From Arthrobacter mangrovi (GTDB lineage Bacteria > Actinomycetota > Actinomycetes > Actinomycetales > Micrococcaceae): a stretch of DNA of 64,000 nucleotides. A model generated the notes under the pieces. That model was given only the letters and a program-made list of their open reading frames with translations, was not told the origin of the DNA and made no database searches. The DNA lies in assembly GCF_026011795.1 (NCBI RefSeq), contig NZ_BRVS01000001.1:372001-436000 (forward strand), read 5' to 3'. A program made the position numbers and the translations under genes. Positions 26,948 through 36,573 of this stretch are shown piece by piece. Position 1 is the first letter of the stretch. Each line of letters starts with the position of its first letter.

Positions 26948-28757
26948 AATTGAGCTGGATCCAAGCCAGCAGGACGTAGCCCACGCAGCGCCCGAAGAGC
27001 GACGATTCGTGGTCGCTGCGGCTGGCCAGGGCAAGACCGAGGTACTGCTGGAACGTATCCGTTCCTTGAGGGCCGACGGGCTGAATCCGGCAGATGAAGT
27101 GCTAGTACTCAGCTTTTCCCGGGCAGCGGTCGAAACGGCACGTCGCCGTTCTCTGCAACAGGGGCTCGACGGCGTACTCATCTTGACGTTCGATGCGCTG
27201 GCTGCCCGTCTGCTGCTGGACGGCGCCACAGATGCCAATCCGCTGGCCGGCAGTTTTGAACAACGGATTAGGCGGGCCACCGAGCTCGTACGGGACGGGG
27301 ACCTTCCTCCCTTGCTGGAGCCGGTACGTCACATTCTCATCGATGAAGCACAGGACGTCGTCGGGGACCGTGCCGAACTGGTTCTGGCGATCTTTGATGC
27401 CCTTGGCGATGACCTAGGCTTCACAGTGCTGGGTGACCCGCTGCAGGGCATCTATGACTTCCAGCTCGACGAGTCAGTCTCACAGATGACGTCCTCCGAG
27501 TTCAGACGACGTCTCTTTGATGACTACGCTCCAGAGCTCGTGCAGCTGGAGGGCCATTATCGGGCGACCAGCAGCCAGATGAGGTCGTTGATCGATATAG
27601 CGGGCAGGATTCGGCCGAGCGACGGCGACGTGGAGGTTGTGGAGAGCGCCCACGAAGTTTTGGACCGGTTCCGACGCAGCATCACAAGCAGCAACTTTTT
27701 GGATGAAGCAGGTGTCTTAGAGCCGGACGACGGTGATACTACAGCCGTTCTTACTTCAACGAACTACGAGGTCTTGATTGCCAGTGAGCTGTTGTGGAAT
27801 GAGGGAATCAGCCATGTTGTCCGCCGCAGAAGCCAGGACATGCGCGTTGCTCCGTGGGTGCATACCGTTCTTCATAACCTTGAAGCACGGTCCTATCCGG
27901 AGAAGGTAATTCTCGACAAACTGTCAGCGCTAGGTGACGAGTCCGTCGAGGACCGATGGAGGGATCTCAAGACGGCAGAAGGTGATTTCCGCTCGCACAG
28001 CTCGCTCAATGTCGCCTTGTTGGGCCAACGCCTGAGGCATCTGTCCGTCCCTGTCTCGCTGACTGTCAGCGACCATCACGCATTGACAGTTTCCACTGTA
28101 CACCGGTCCAAAGGCTTGGAGTTCACCAACGTCATCTATTTGCCGCCTGGACCGAAGGCGCCAGCGGGGCAGCGAACCTGGCCGACGCTTAGGCAAAAGT
28201 ATGTTGCTTTGAGCCGAGCTCGTGAGCAGCTCATCTCTTCCGGGTTTCCCAAGGGTGCCACAAAGGCGTGTAAGACCTTGGGGACTAGCAATCGCTGGAG
28301 CGAGCTGCGCTTTTATGGCGGACGCTCGAATACAGCGCGGATGGAATTCCTGAATGCAGACATTGACGATCAGCTGCCCTTCGGACGTTCAGTCCAGGAA
28401 GCTCTGGAGGTGCAGTTGCGCCTAAGCGAACAAGACGTCATCGGCACACCAATTCACGGAGTCCTGGATGAGTCGAGTGTGCAAGATGGCAGCGCGGCGA
28501 GATACTTCCTCTTCGACGAGGCGGGCAATGCCGTCGGCCGTACGGCAGAAGGATTTGGCTGGGACCTCAGGAGAGCGTTCCGTCTCGGCCGGAAGTGGAA
28601 CTGGCCCGAGAGCTTCTTGGGTGCCCGCATCACCTCGGTGGAATGCGCGACGGGAAACCCTCAGGAAACCATGGATGCCAGCATTGGAGCCTCCGGTATG
28701 TGGCTGGTTCCCAGGTTGACAGGCTTGATTCGACCCATTTGGAAGAAAGAGCAGTGA
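26937..28757 (+). CDS. Compact UvrD/Rep-like SF1 helicase
   Basis: A 606-residue SF1 ATPase. Walker A is AAAGQGKTE (about 27-35), Walker B is LIDEAQD (134-140), a GDPLQGIYDF motif III follows, and motifs V/VI are TVSTVHRSKGLEFTNVIYLPP and YVALSRAREQL. It is shorter than UvrD (about 720) and has no recognisable nuclease domain. The last 150 residues are unassigned. The start lies inside the 3' end of the GHKL-SF2 gene (11-base overlap) and the stop overlaps drmA (TGATG), so it is made in step with both. A role in unwinding or translocating on invading DNA is inferred. Confidence 0.82.
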   Translation: MQSEIELDPSQQDVAHAAPEERRFVVAAAGQGKTEVLLERIRSLRADGLNPADEVLVLSFSRAAVETARRRSLQQGLDGVLILTFDALAARLLLDGATDANPLAGSFEQRIRRATELVRDGDLPPLLEPVRHILIDEAQDVVGDRAELVLAIFDALGDDLGFTVLGDPLQGIYDFQLDESVSQMTSSEFRRRLFDDYAPELVQLEGHYRATSSQMRSLIDIAGRIRPSDGDVEVVESAHEVLDRFRRSITSSNFLDEAGVLEPDDGDTTAVLTSTNYEVLIASELLWNEGISHVVRRRSQDMRVAPWVHTVLHNLEARSYPEKVILDKLSALGDESVEDRWRDLKTAEGDFRSHSSLNVALLGQRLRHLSVPVSLTVSDHHALTVSTVHRSKGLEFTNVIYLPPGPKAPAGQRTWPTLRQKYVALSRAREQLISSGFPKGATKACKTLGTSNRWSELRFYGGRSNTARMEFLNADIDDQLPFGRSVQEALEVQLRLSEQDVIGTPIHGVLDESSVQDGSAARYFLFDEAGNAVGRTAEGFGWDLRRAFRLGRKWNWPESFLGARITSVECATGNPQETMDASIGASGMWLVPRLTGLIRPIWKKEQ

Positions 28758-31700
28758 TGGAAACCCTCGACTCAAAATATGCCTTTCGCCGTGAAATGAT
28801 TGACCGGCTCAAGACGGATCTCTTCGGGCCGGGATCCCAGGATGAAGTGATCAACGAACGACCGCTGGAACGCTACGTGACCGGCATCCTCTGGCCGGCG
28901 GCGGACGAGTCTGTCGAAGAGGTTCCGGATGACCCAGAGTCAGTTGCGGCAGCTAACGGAGAGGCCGCACCGGATAGCCCGGTAGCCAACGCTCGTCTTG
29001 CCTTCCCCAGCAGTATCGGGCTCACAGTTGCCGTCGACCTTTCCCTGACCAACGAGCTCATCGTCAGGCCTCGCGCGGCCCGCTATGAACCGGCCGAGAA
29101 TGACGCGTTGGAAACGGGCAAACGGATGCTAAGCCCGGATTGGCGTCGGATCGAACTCGAAGAACGGCCTATCACGGTTCCTCTGAAAACCGGTGCTTCC
29201 ACACGCAAAGTGGATGAAGGACTTGAACTATATACCTTAGTACGTCCGCGGCAGGACGGCGTTTCCTCGGTGACGCTTGTACTGCGGAATCGGAAGCCCA
29301 AACCGCCTACCGGCACGGACCGCGATATCGCCTGTTGGTTCCAGGTTGGCCTCACCGTCGAAAGCCCGGACTTCTCGTTGACTGATCGGTCCAAACTTCG
29401 AACCACGGTTTCAAATGACGCAGATCTGGCTTCGGCCGAGCTCATCTACCGCGAGCACATGATCTTTGCCGCCGGACACGGTTGTGCCGTAACCGTTGAC
29501 GACCAAGACATTGACGAGGCGAAGTGCCGACGTGTCTCGACCACGTTTGTACCAACCGTCGATGTCCATCGTTCAAAGGCAGGAAGCAGTGCTGCAAACC
29601 TGCGGCTCGGTTTCCTCGGCTCGGCCCCGCGCGAAGAGGTCCTGCAGCAGCTCGAAGCCCTTGCCTCCGACTACGAAGGGTGGATCCGGTCCAAGACGGC
29701 GTCAATCGATGCTCCCGACACGGGCGTCCCAGATCATCTCCGTAAGGTGGCGCAAGACCACATGGACGATGCGAGCAAGGCGCTGTCCAGAATCCGCAAC
29801 GGCATCCAAACCCTGCGCGATTCCGATGAAGCCTTCGAGGCATTCCAGCTAGCCAACCAGGCCATGCACATGCAGCGCTCCCGCCAGGACTGGGTGCGCA
29901 GCGGCCGGGCCAAGGACTTCGGGTTGGAAGACAAGCAGGCCTGGCGGCCGTTCCAGCTTGCCTTCATCCTCATCAATCTGCCGTCGGTTACAGATGGGAA
30001 CCACAAGGAACGTGACGTTGCCGATCTGCTCTGGTTTCCCACCGGCGGGGGCAAGACCGAGGCCTATCTTGGTCTCATCGCGTACCTGATCCTGCTTAGG
30101 CGGCTGCGCGACCCTGGTGCCAAGGGGGTGGCCGTCATCATGCGTTACACCTTACGCCTGCTCACCATCCAGCAGTTCGAACGAGCAGCCATGCTGATCT
30201 GCTCCCTGGAATCTGTTCGCATCGCAAGTGATGGGCGTCTAGGCAACGAAGCTTTCGGCATCGGCCTCTGGGTTGGCTCCGGCGCTACTCCGAACAACAT
30301 CAAAGACGCCAAGGCCAACCTCAACAAACTGATGCGCGGCGACAATGTGGTCGAGGGCAACCCCTGCCAGATTGAAGCATGCCCATGGTGCGGGAGCCGC
30401 CTCCGGCCCGAGAACTACGTTGTATACAAGACCCCAATGGACCAGATGAAGGTCCGCTGCCCGAATGACGAGTGCGATTTCCGTGAAGGCCTTCCGGTTC
30501 ACATTGTAGATACCGACGTATACCGGGAACGGCCGGAACTGGTCATCGGCACTGTCGACAAGTTTGCGCGTATGGCTTGGAATGGCGAAATTTCAACCAT
30601 GTTCGGCCGGCTGGACAAAAATGACCATGGTCCGGATCTGATTATCCAGGACGAACTCCACCTCATTTCCGGCCCCCTCGGTTCCACGGTCGGGCTGTTC
30701 GAGACGGCGGTCGATCTCGCAGCAGGCGGCCGCCTGCGACTGAACGAATCCTCCAATGGTCAACGGCGTCCTAAAATCATCGCCTCGACGGCGACGATCA
30801 GGCGGGCAGGAGACCAGATTCGCTCGGTCTTCAACCGTGAATCGGAGTTGTTTCCCCCGCCGGGACTCAGCCCCGACGACTCGTTCTTCTCGGAGAAGGC
30901 TCCTGCCGATGAACTAGGTACCCGCCAATACGTCGGCGTTATGGCGGCAGGCACCAGCCATGCCACGCTCATGGTGAGGACCTATGCCTCGCTCCTTCAT
31001 TCGGCCATGGTTGTTGAGTCAACGGAGGAGGACCGCGACCCGTACTGGACTCTTATCGGATACTTCAACAGCCTGCGCGTGCTCGGCTCCGCCCACCTTC
31101 AGGTCTACGACGACGTCGCTGCACGGCTCCGGCTTCTGGCGCACCGCGAGGGACGGGAGAACGCACGGGAGGTTCAGCTGTCAGAGTTGTCCAGCCGCGT
31201 CGAAAACAACCTGATACCCGCCGCCCTTAAGGCGCTGGAACAGCGTCTTGGTGGACAGCTCACACCGCAAGACGTAGTGCTTGCAACGAACATGATTTCA
31301 GTCGGCCTCGACGTCGACCGGCTTGGACTAATGACGGTCATGGGACAGCCCCAGTCCAGTGCCGAGTATATCCAGGCCACCAGCCGGGTGGGGCGCAAGC
31401 ATCCGGGGTTGGTCGTGACCATCTTCAATTCGGCAAAAACCCGTGACCGCTCTCACTTCGAAGGATTCACCGACTACCACGGAGCCCTCTACAGGGCTGT
31501 CGAAGCCACGAGCGCCACCCCCTTCGCAGCCCGCTCCCGCGACCGGGCGCTTCATGCGATGTTCGTCTCCGCCTTGCGTATGGTGGCCCCTGAGCTGCGG
31601 TCGAACACCGACGCCAGTAGCGCCCGCGATGCCTCCGCCGTCATTGACCAGGTGCGCAACGTGGTTCTGGACCGTGTCAGGAAGGTTGATGAGCGTGAGC

Positions 31701-31984
31701 TCGCGGCGACAGGGAACGAGCTGGAAACCCTTCTCACCACATGGCGCACCGCGATCAACAACAATGACCAGCTGGTGTACGACAACCGCAGGAACCCCCA
31801 AGGTGCCTTGTTGGTGAACGCTACAGATGCCCTCGATGACCCGGAATTTGCCTACTCCACGGCGTCAGTGCCGTGGCCCACGCCATCGAGCATGCGGGAC
31901 GTCGACGCCGAAACAACCCTGCGCCCCTCCCGCATGCGCAAAACCGCTACTGAACCGGGATTCCAGCGAAAGGACGGCAACTGA
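28757..31984 (+). CDS. drmA: DISARM helicase DrmA
   Basis: A 1,075-residue SF2-type helicase with the DrmA layout. An N-terminal non-catalytic half of about 400 residues precedes Walker A WFPTGGGKTEAYLG, a zinc ribbon (CPWCG and CPNDEC), the DEAD-box variant IIQDELHL, SATIRR, and the C-terminal motifs NMISVGLDVDRLG and YIQATSRVGR. DrmA and DrmB form the conserved DISARM core that loads on phage DNA. Start and end are coupled by TGATG junctions to the SF1 helicase and drmB. Confidence 0.87.
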   Translation: METLDSKYAFRREMIDRLKTDLFGPGSQDEVINERPLERYVTGILWPAADESVEEVPDDPESVAAANGEAAPDSPVANARLAFPSSIGLTVAVDLSLTNELIVRPRAARYEPAENDALETGKRMLSPDWRRIELEERPITVPLKTGASTRKVDEGLELYTLVRPRQDGVSSVTLVLRNRKPKPPTGTDRDIACWFQVGLTVESPDFSLTDRSKLRTTVSNDADLASAELIYREHMIFAAGHGCAVTVDDQDIDEAKCRRVSTTFVPTVDVHRSKAGSSAANLRLGFLGSAPREEVLQQLEALASDYEGWIRSKTASIDAPDTGVPDHLRKVAQDHMDDASKALSRIRNGIQTLRDSDEAFEAFQLANQAMHMQRSRQDWVRSGRAKDFGLEDKQAWRPFQLAFILINLPSVTDGNHKERDVADLLWFPTGGGKTEAYLGLIAYLILLRRLRDPGAKGVAVIMRYTLRLLTIQQFERAAMLICSLESVRIASDGRLGNEAFGIGLWVGSGATPNNIKDAKANLNKLMRGDNVVEGNPCQIEACPWCGSRLRPENYVVYKTPMDQMKVRCPNDECDFREGLPVHIVDTDVYRERPELVIGTVDKFARMAWNGEISTMFGRLDKNDHGPDLIIQDELHLISGPLGSTVGLFETAVDLAAGGRLRLNESSNGQRRPKIIASTATIRRAGDQIRSVFNRESELFPPPGLSPDDSFFSEKAPADELGTRQYVGVMAAGTSHATLMVRTYASLLHSAMVVESTEEDRDPYWTLIGYFNSLRVLGSAHLQVYDDVAARLRLLAHREGRENAREVQLSELSSRVENNLIPAALKALEQRLGGQLTPQDVVLATNMISVGLDVDRLGLMTVMGQPQSSAEYIQATSRVGRKHPGLVVTIFNSAKTRDRSHFEGFTDYHGALYRAVEATSATPFAARSRDRALHAMFVSALRMVAPELRSNTDASSARDASAVIDQVRNVVLDRVRKVDERELAATGNELETLLTTWRTAINNNDQLVYDNRRNPQGALLVNATDALDDPEFAYSTASVPWPTPSSMRDVDAETTLRPSRMRKTATEPGFQRKDGN

Positions 31985-34056
31985 TGGCCCGGACGAACTA
32001 TGCGGCCCGTCGTGCCCAGCTCATTTCCACCTTCGGCGTCGGAAGCCTCTTTCCCGCCGAAAACAACAGCTTCATGATCACGAGCACTGACCAGTGGGAC
32101 GAGAAGCGGCTCAAGCGGGTTTCCGAACCCCGGCTGGCCAGAAACCTCAGGGTCAATGAGCTGTGTCTTCCTCCGTCAGGGAAGAGCGGACACATCCCAG
32201 TGGTGCGTTTCCCGGACATGCTGGTCTGCCCACGCTGCAACCGGCTGGGGAACCTCAGGGAGCTCAAGTCCCGTTACGACGACCCGGTCTGCGGCCTTTG
32301 CTCCAAGAAAGGCGAGCTGGCACCCTCACGTTTCGTCGTCGCCTGCGAGAACGGGCATCTGGATGATTTCCCCTACGCATACTGGGTCCACAGCTACAAT
32401 CCGGAAGACCGCGAAAACCATAAGCTGAGCCTGATCTCCGAGGGGCGGACGTCATCGCTCGCCGACATCATCGTTCGTTGTTCCTGCGGCAAGGCACGTT
32501 CAATGGCCGATGCCTTCAACCCCCTTATGCTCAAGGAGATGCGCTGCGGAGGCAACCGGCCGTGGCTGGGCTGGGGTTACCGCGAGAAGGGCTGTGACAA
32601 GCAGCCCAAGACGGTGCAGCGCGGTGCCTCTAACGTGTGGTTCCCCGCAGTACGGTCCGCCATCTCCATCCCGCCGTACTCGGAGTTCCTCAGCCGGCTC
32701 GTGACGCAGCGGGCGCCTCAGCTCTCCAACCCAAAGATCCTCGAACCGGTCGCGGAGTTCCTGCTTGAAGACATCGTCAAGGAATTCCAGGGGCGGTTCT
32801 CCCTTAAGGAACTTCGGTCAGAGATCGAACGCCAGTTCCACGGAGGCGAAGAGGACGAACTGAGCGAGAAGGAACTGCGCGAGCAGGAATTCCTGGCCTT
32901 GATGAACGGCCGCCAGGACAACCCGGACTCCGAGTTTGTGGCCGAGGTGATGTCTGTGCCTGAGAAACATTGCGCTTGGATTCAGGCCGTCCGGAAGGTA
33001 ACGCGCCTCAGGGAAGTTAGGGCGCTGTACGGGTTCAGCAGGTTGTTTCCCCGTGAACAAAATCCCGAGGCCAAGCTCTCACCGCTGTACCCGGAAGATA
33101 ATGTCCAGCACTGGCTGCCGGCGATTGAAACGCTCGGCGAGGGCCTTTTCATTGCCCTGGACAGGGAACAGGTCGACGCATGGGCCGCGACCAAGTTCGC
33201 GCGGTCCCGCTATGAGATTCTGAAACGCAATGCCGATCAGGCCGCGGCCGCACGTAATACAACACCGGTCCCTGTCGACATTGTCCAGGTTCTCCTCCAT
33301 ACCCTTTCCCACATGGTCATCGACCAATTGGCACTGGATGCTGGCTATCCAGCGTCGTCAATCCGGGAACGCATCTACATCAGCGAAGAACAGTGCGGGG
33401 TTCTCCTGTACACGGCCACAGCGGATTCCGCAGGCAGCCTGGGCGGCATCGCTGCCCAGGCACACGCCGACCGTCTCGGAGCGGCCCTCTCCGAGGGGAT
33501 CGAACGGACCTCATGGTGCTCGGCAGACCCCGTTTGCATAGAGTCCCAGGGCTCAGGAACCGACGCGCGCAATTTGGCGGCTTGCCACTGTTGCGTGCTG
33601 TTGCCTGAAACGAGCTGTGAACTCTTCAACAGTGAACTGGATCGTGCCTGTCTGTTCGGCATTCAAGGCCAGGAAGCACAAGGGTTCTTTGCGTGGGCTG
33701 AGAGCTCAGGACACCGGCCCCAGACAGGTGACCAGGCGGAAGAAACGGGGATTGTGGTGCCTCCGGCAATCGAAGACAGCAAATGGGAGAGCATCTATCT
33801 GGGTGAACCGAAACTTCGCGAACTGATTGAGGAGATCGCCGACGCGGACGTTCCTGTAGCTGAATGGGGTCAGGATGCTGGCCTTGAGAACCAGTGGCAG
33901 ATAGACCTGTCCTGGCGCAGTGAATACGTGGCTGTATTGATTGACAAGAACGCCGAACGTGACGAGTGGCTCGAAGATCAAGGGTGGAACGTCTTCCACC
34001 TCGACGATTATGCGCCGAGCGACCTGGCACACCGCATTAGCCAGGATGTCTACTAA
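31984..34056 (+). CDS. drmB: DISARM protein DrmB (DUF1998)
   Basis: A 690-residue protein. The N-terminus has FGVGSLFPAEN followed by zinc-binding cysteine pairs (CPRCNRLG, CGLCSKKG, CENGHLDDFPY). The C-terminal DUF1998 region has LLHTLSHMVIDQLALDAGY, ISEEQCGVLLYT, DSAGSLGG and a cysteine cluster (CHCCVLLPETSC). The last roughly 100 residues include VLIDKNAERDEWLEDQGW, reminiscent of a restriction-like alpha/beta tail, though this is uncertain. DrmB partners DrmA in all DISARM types. It ends at a strong terminator, and no drmC (phospholipase-D nuclease) gene follows. Confidence 0.87.
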   Translation: MARTNYAARRAQLISTFGVGSLFPAENNSFMITSTDQWDEKRLKRVSEPRLARNLRVNELCLPPSGKSGHIPVVRFPDMLVCPRCNRLGNLRELKSRYDDPVCGLCSKKGELAPSRFVVACENGHLDDFPYAYWVHSYNPEDRENHKLSLISEGRTSSLADIIVRCSCGKARSMADAFNPLMLKEMRCGGNRPWLGWGYREKGCDKQPKTVQRGASNVWFPAVRSAISIPPYSEFLSRLVTQRAPQLSNPKILEPVAEFLLEDIVKEFQGRFSLKELRSEIERQFHGGEEDELSEKELREQEFLALMNGRQDNPDSEFVAEVMSVPEKHCAWIQAVRKVTRLREVRALYGFSRLFPREQNPEAKLSPLYPEDNVQHWLPAIETLGEGLFIALDREQVDAWAATKFARSRYEILKRNADQAAAARNTTPVPVDIVQVLLHTLSHMVIDQLALDAGYPASSIRERIYISEEQCGVLLYTATADSAGSLGGIAAQAHADRLGAALSEGIERTSWCSADPVCIESQGSGTDARNLAACHCCVLLPETSCELFNSELDRACLFGIQGQEAQGFFAWAESSGHRPQTGDQAEETGIVVPPAIEDSKWESIYLGEPKLRELIEEIADADVPVAEWGQDAGLENQWQIDLSWRSEYVAVLIDKNAERDEWLEDQGWNVFHLDDYAPSDLAHRISQDVY

Positions 34057-34084
34057 GTTCCTTGCAGGCAGCCCCGAATGGACC

Positions 34085-34120
34085 GGGCCGGGACACCAAC
34101 CAACAGTGTCCCGGCCCCTT
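34085..34120. terminator. Bidirectional terminator between drmB and the convergent helicase
   Basis: A perfect 12-bp stem (GGGCCGGGACAC at 34085-34096 with 34106-34117) has a 9-base loop and is followed by CTTT. It lies 28 bases past the drmB stop and 59 bases past the stop of the opposing gene, so it can end both transcripts. Confidence 0.85.
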
Positions 34121-34178
34121 TCATCAATTTAGGTAGTATTCGCGCGTCATTGCATTATGTTCTCAGTGGCTGCCCCGA

Positions 34179-36437
34179 CTACTTCATACCAAGCAGCTCC
34201 GATGGCTTGCCGCTCCATGTCACTACAAGCCCATCTCGAGCCCTGGTCGCTGCTACATAGAGCAGGGACCGTTCCCGAAGCAGAGCATCCGCGCGCTCCG
34301 CTGGCGCCACATTACTGACTTGGTGCTTTGCCGGAAGCGCCTGGTCGGAGATGCCAAAGAGCACGACTCGTGTGAACTCCATGCCCTTCGAGCGGTGCAT
34401 TGTCATGACGGTTGGTATGCCAGGCTCGTCGCGGCCCACCGAGGCGGTTTTAGCGGTCAGCCCTCGTTCCTTGAGTCCGTCAACAACCTTTGCAACCTGA
34501 TAGTTTGCACGGACTAAGACCCCGACATTCTCCAGTGCCACGCCTTCGTCACGCCACTGGGTCAAGTAGTCTGCGAGGACGTCCAGTTCGTCTGCAAAGG
34601 AACCTGCGCTGCGCTCCTCAGGCAGTGGGCCGGTGCGCGCCGAAATATATCCGCTATCCGGCACCTTCCCACCTTCCATATCCGTCATGGCCGCCCCTGT
34701 CAGCAGTCGAACGGCGTAGTCAAGGTTTTGCTGTGTCGTCCGGTAATTGAGGGTCAGGCGGCGTGACCGACCCACGATGGCAATCCCAAAGCGTGACAGG
34801 GGTACTTTCTGCCCGTAGATCCGCTGCTGGGAGTCTTCTGCGATGAACAGATCGTCTGCATGTACATCCGCCAGTTCCCTGAGAAAGAGCCAGTGGCCGG
34901 CATGAAGGTCCTGCGACTCGTCCACGAGCACGTGGTCAGCCAAACATCGGCCTCCCAGCGCCGTACGTTGCCTGAGAACGGCAGTCGCCAGATGGGCAAG
35001 CTCCACGAAGGAACAGTTCATTTGGATACTGTTGTAGTTGCGGTAGGCGGCGATTATCGTCCAGATATCCAGGCGCTTCGAGCGGTTGAGGGCCGTTCCG
35101 CGGCCGGTGCGCGGCACCGTGAGATAGGCATCCTTCGAGCTGATGAAGTTTGGAAGCACGACGGTCTCATATTCCTGCTGGAGGAATGTGGCGTTGGCCA
35201 GCTCCGGTTCCAAGTTGTGGGTGACATCATTGATCGCCGCCTCCCACTGATGCCGGGCCAACGCGGCGTCGAGTACTTTGCCGGGGATAACGCTCTCAGT
35301 GCCGAAAACCTCTTTCATCGCCCGCCGCTGCTCTACATCAGTGGCGCCGTGCAGTACCCTACTGACGAGGGAGTCCACACCACCTATATAGATTCCGGGA
35401 TAGCCGGGAGCTGCCGACCGCGGGAGATCCGCGTCCAGCTTGCCGAGTCCCGTGGACAAAGAGTCTGCCAGCGTCGTGGTGTAGGTAGTCAGGACGATTC
35501 GTGACTGCGGTTCAGATAGGGCCAGCATCCTTGCCCTGTGGAGCAGCACGACAGTCTTACCGGTGCCGGCCCCGCCAGAGAGACGGAAGGAACCGTTGTA
35601 ACGGCGCTCCGCGTAGATGCGCTGTTCCGGGTGCAGGAAGGTGCGCCAAGCGTCGAAATCACCGCCCTCAATGACCTGCTTCAGTTCCTCGGGGTTGTCG
35701 CCCACGAAGGTGAACTGCATCTTCGTGGCCGGATGCTCGAGGGCCTTCCGAATCTTCTCTTCCTCGGACTCGTCGGGGTTGTCGACGTAGCCAGTGAGGG
35801 ACAGCTTTTCCTGGATCTCTGCTATGCATGTCCCCGCAGCCAATTCAAGCAGCGCTGTTGCCTGCCATTCCGGAGCTTCTGCCATTACGTCGAAAAGGTC
35901 TTCTTCGGACGACGCGGCAAATACGTGATCGACGATCTCGGCGTCAAGTCCGAGGTCCTTCACGAGGTCCGCCGCAACGAGCCCATAACCAATCAGTGGG
36001 TTCGACCACAGCTCTCCGGACGGTTCGCGCTTCTCGTCGCCGGCCTGCGAATCCTGCTCGCCAGCCTTCTTCTCTTTTTGCGGCGGAGTTGTAGTCACGG
36101 GGTCCGGCGTGGACTCGCGGATGACTTCCAGAACGCCATTGACCGAATTCACCTTGAGAACACTCGACCGGGCAATATTGATGGCCTCGTCGTGCGGCCA
36201 GGCTCCGTAGTAGAAGTAGTGCGGGATCGTTTCATAGAGCACCTTGAACAGCACGGCACGGTAGTTGAGGTCGATCCGCCCTGTGCGGACCCGGGGATCA
36301 GCCGGGGTGTGCATCGGCTCGATGTGAAGGCCAGGGGCGGTGTCATCCTTTTGGAGCTTTTCGAAGAAGGAATAGACCTTCGCCTTCATGGCGCCGTCGA
36401 TCTTGTCCTTCTGCTTAATCCATGTCACTAGTGCCAT
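34179..36437 (-). CDS. UvrD-like SF1 helicase with RelE/ParE-like N-terminal domain
   Basis: A 752-residue protein. Residues 1-95 (KAKVYSFFEKLQKDD, RTGRIDLNYRAVLFK, YFYYGAWPHDEAINIA) look like a RelE/ParE-type toxin fold. An acidic linker near 110-140 follows. The SF1 helicase begins near 270, with Walker A GGAGTGKT (about 287), VDESQDLHAGH (about 502), LNYRTTQQN, TMHRSKGMEFTRVVLFG and LYVAATRARDGL. Proteins of this type are often found in defence islands. It converges on drmB and has its own promoter region near 36440-36570. Whether the N-terminal domain cleaves RNA is unknown. Confidence 0.82.
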   Translation of the reverse strand: MALVTWIKQKDKIDGAMKAKVYSFFEKLQKDDTAPGLHIEPMHTPADPRVRTGRIDLNYRAVLFKVLYETIPHYFYYGAWPHDEAINIARSSVLKVNSVNGVLEVIRESTPDPVTTTPPQKEKKAGEQDSQAGDEKREPSGELWSNPLIGYGLVAADLVKDLGLDAEIVDHVFAASSEEDLFDVMAEAPEWQATALLELAAGTCIAEIQEKLSLTGYVDNPDESEEEKIRKALEHPATKMQFTFVGDNPEELKQVIEGGDFDAWRTFLHPEQRIYAERRYNGSFRLSGGAGTGKTVVLLHRARMLALSEPQSRIVLTTYTTTLADSLSTGLGKLDADLPRSAAPGYPGIYIGGVDSLVSRVLHGATDVEQRRAMKEVFGTESVIPGKVLDAALARHQWEAAINDVTHNLEPELANATFLQQEYETVVLPNFISSKDAYLTVPRTGRGTALNRSKRLDIWTIIAAYRNYNSIQMNCSFVELAHLATAVLRQRTALGGRCLADHVLVDESQDLHAGHWLFLRELADVHADDLFIAEDSQQRIYGQKVPLSRFGIAIVGRSRRLTLNYRTTQQNLDYAVRLLTGAAMTDMEGGKVPDSGYISARTGPLPEERSAGSFADELDVLADYLTQWRDEGVALENVGVLVRANYQVAKVVDGLKERGLTAKTASVGRDEPGIPTVMTMHRSKGMEFTRVVLFGISDQALPAKHQVSNVAPAERADALLRERSLLYVAATRARDGLVVTWSGKPSELLGMK

Positions 36438-36573
36438 GTCAGGCTCCCCCTATTGTGATACCACATCAGTCACGTATAAATGTGAGTCCTTCTGCTTCCG
36501 AAGGCGGTTTCTACGGCTAGTGCCTCCGCCTCACCTCGGGCCCGCCCGAGCGATTAGTTCCATTGGCGAACGG

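Noticed and set aside
28757-34056. Calling the locus a standard DISARM class 1 or class 2 system
   Set aside because: DrmA and DrmB fit, but drmC, drmE and the adenine methyltransferase/SNF2 drmD components are not seen, and extra helicases are present.
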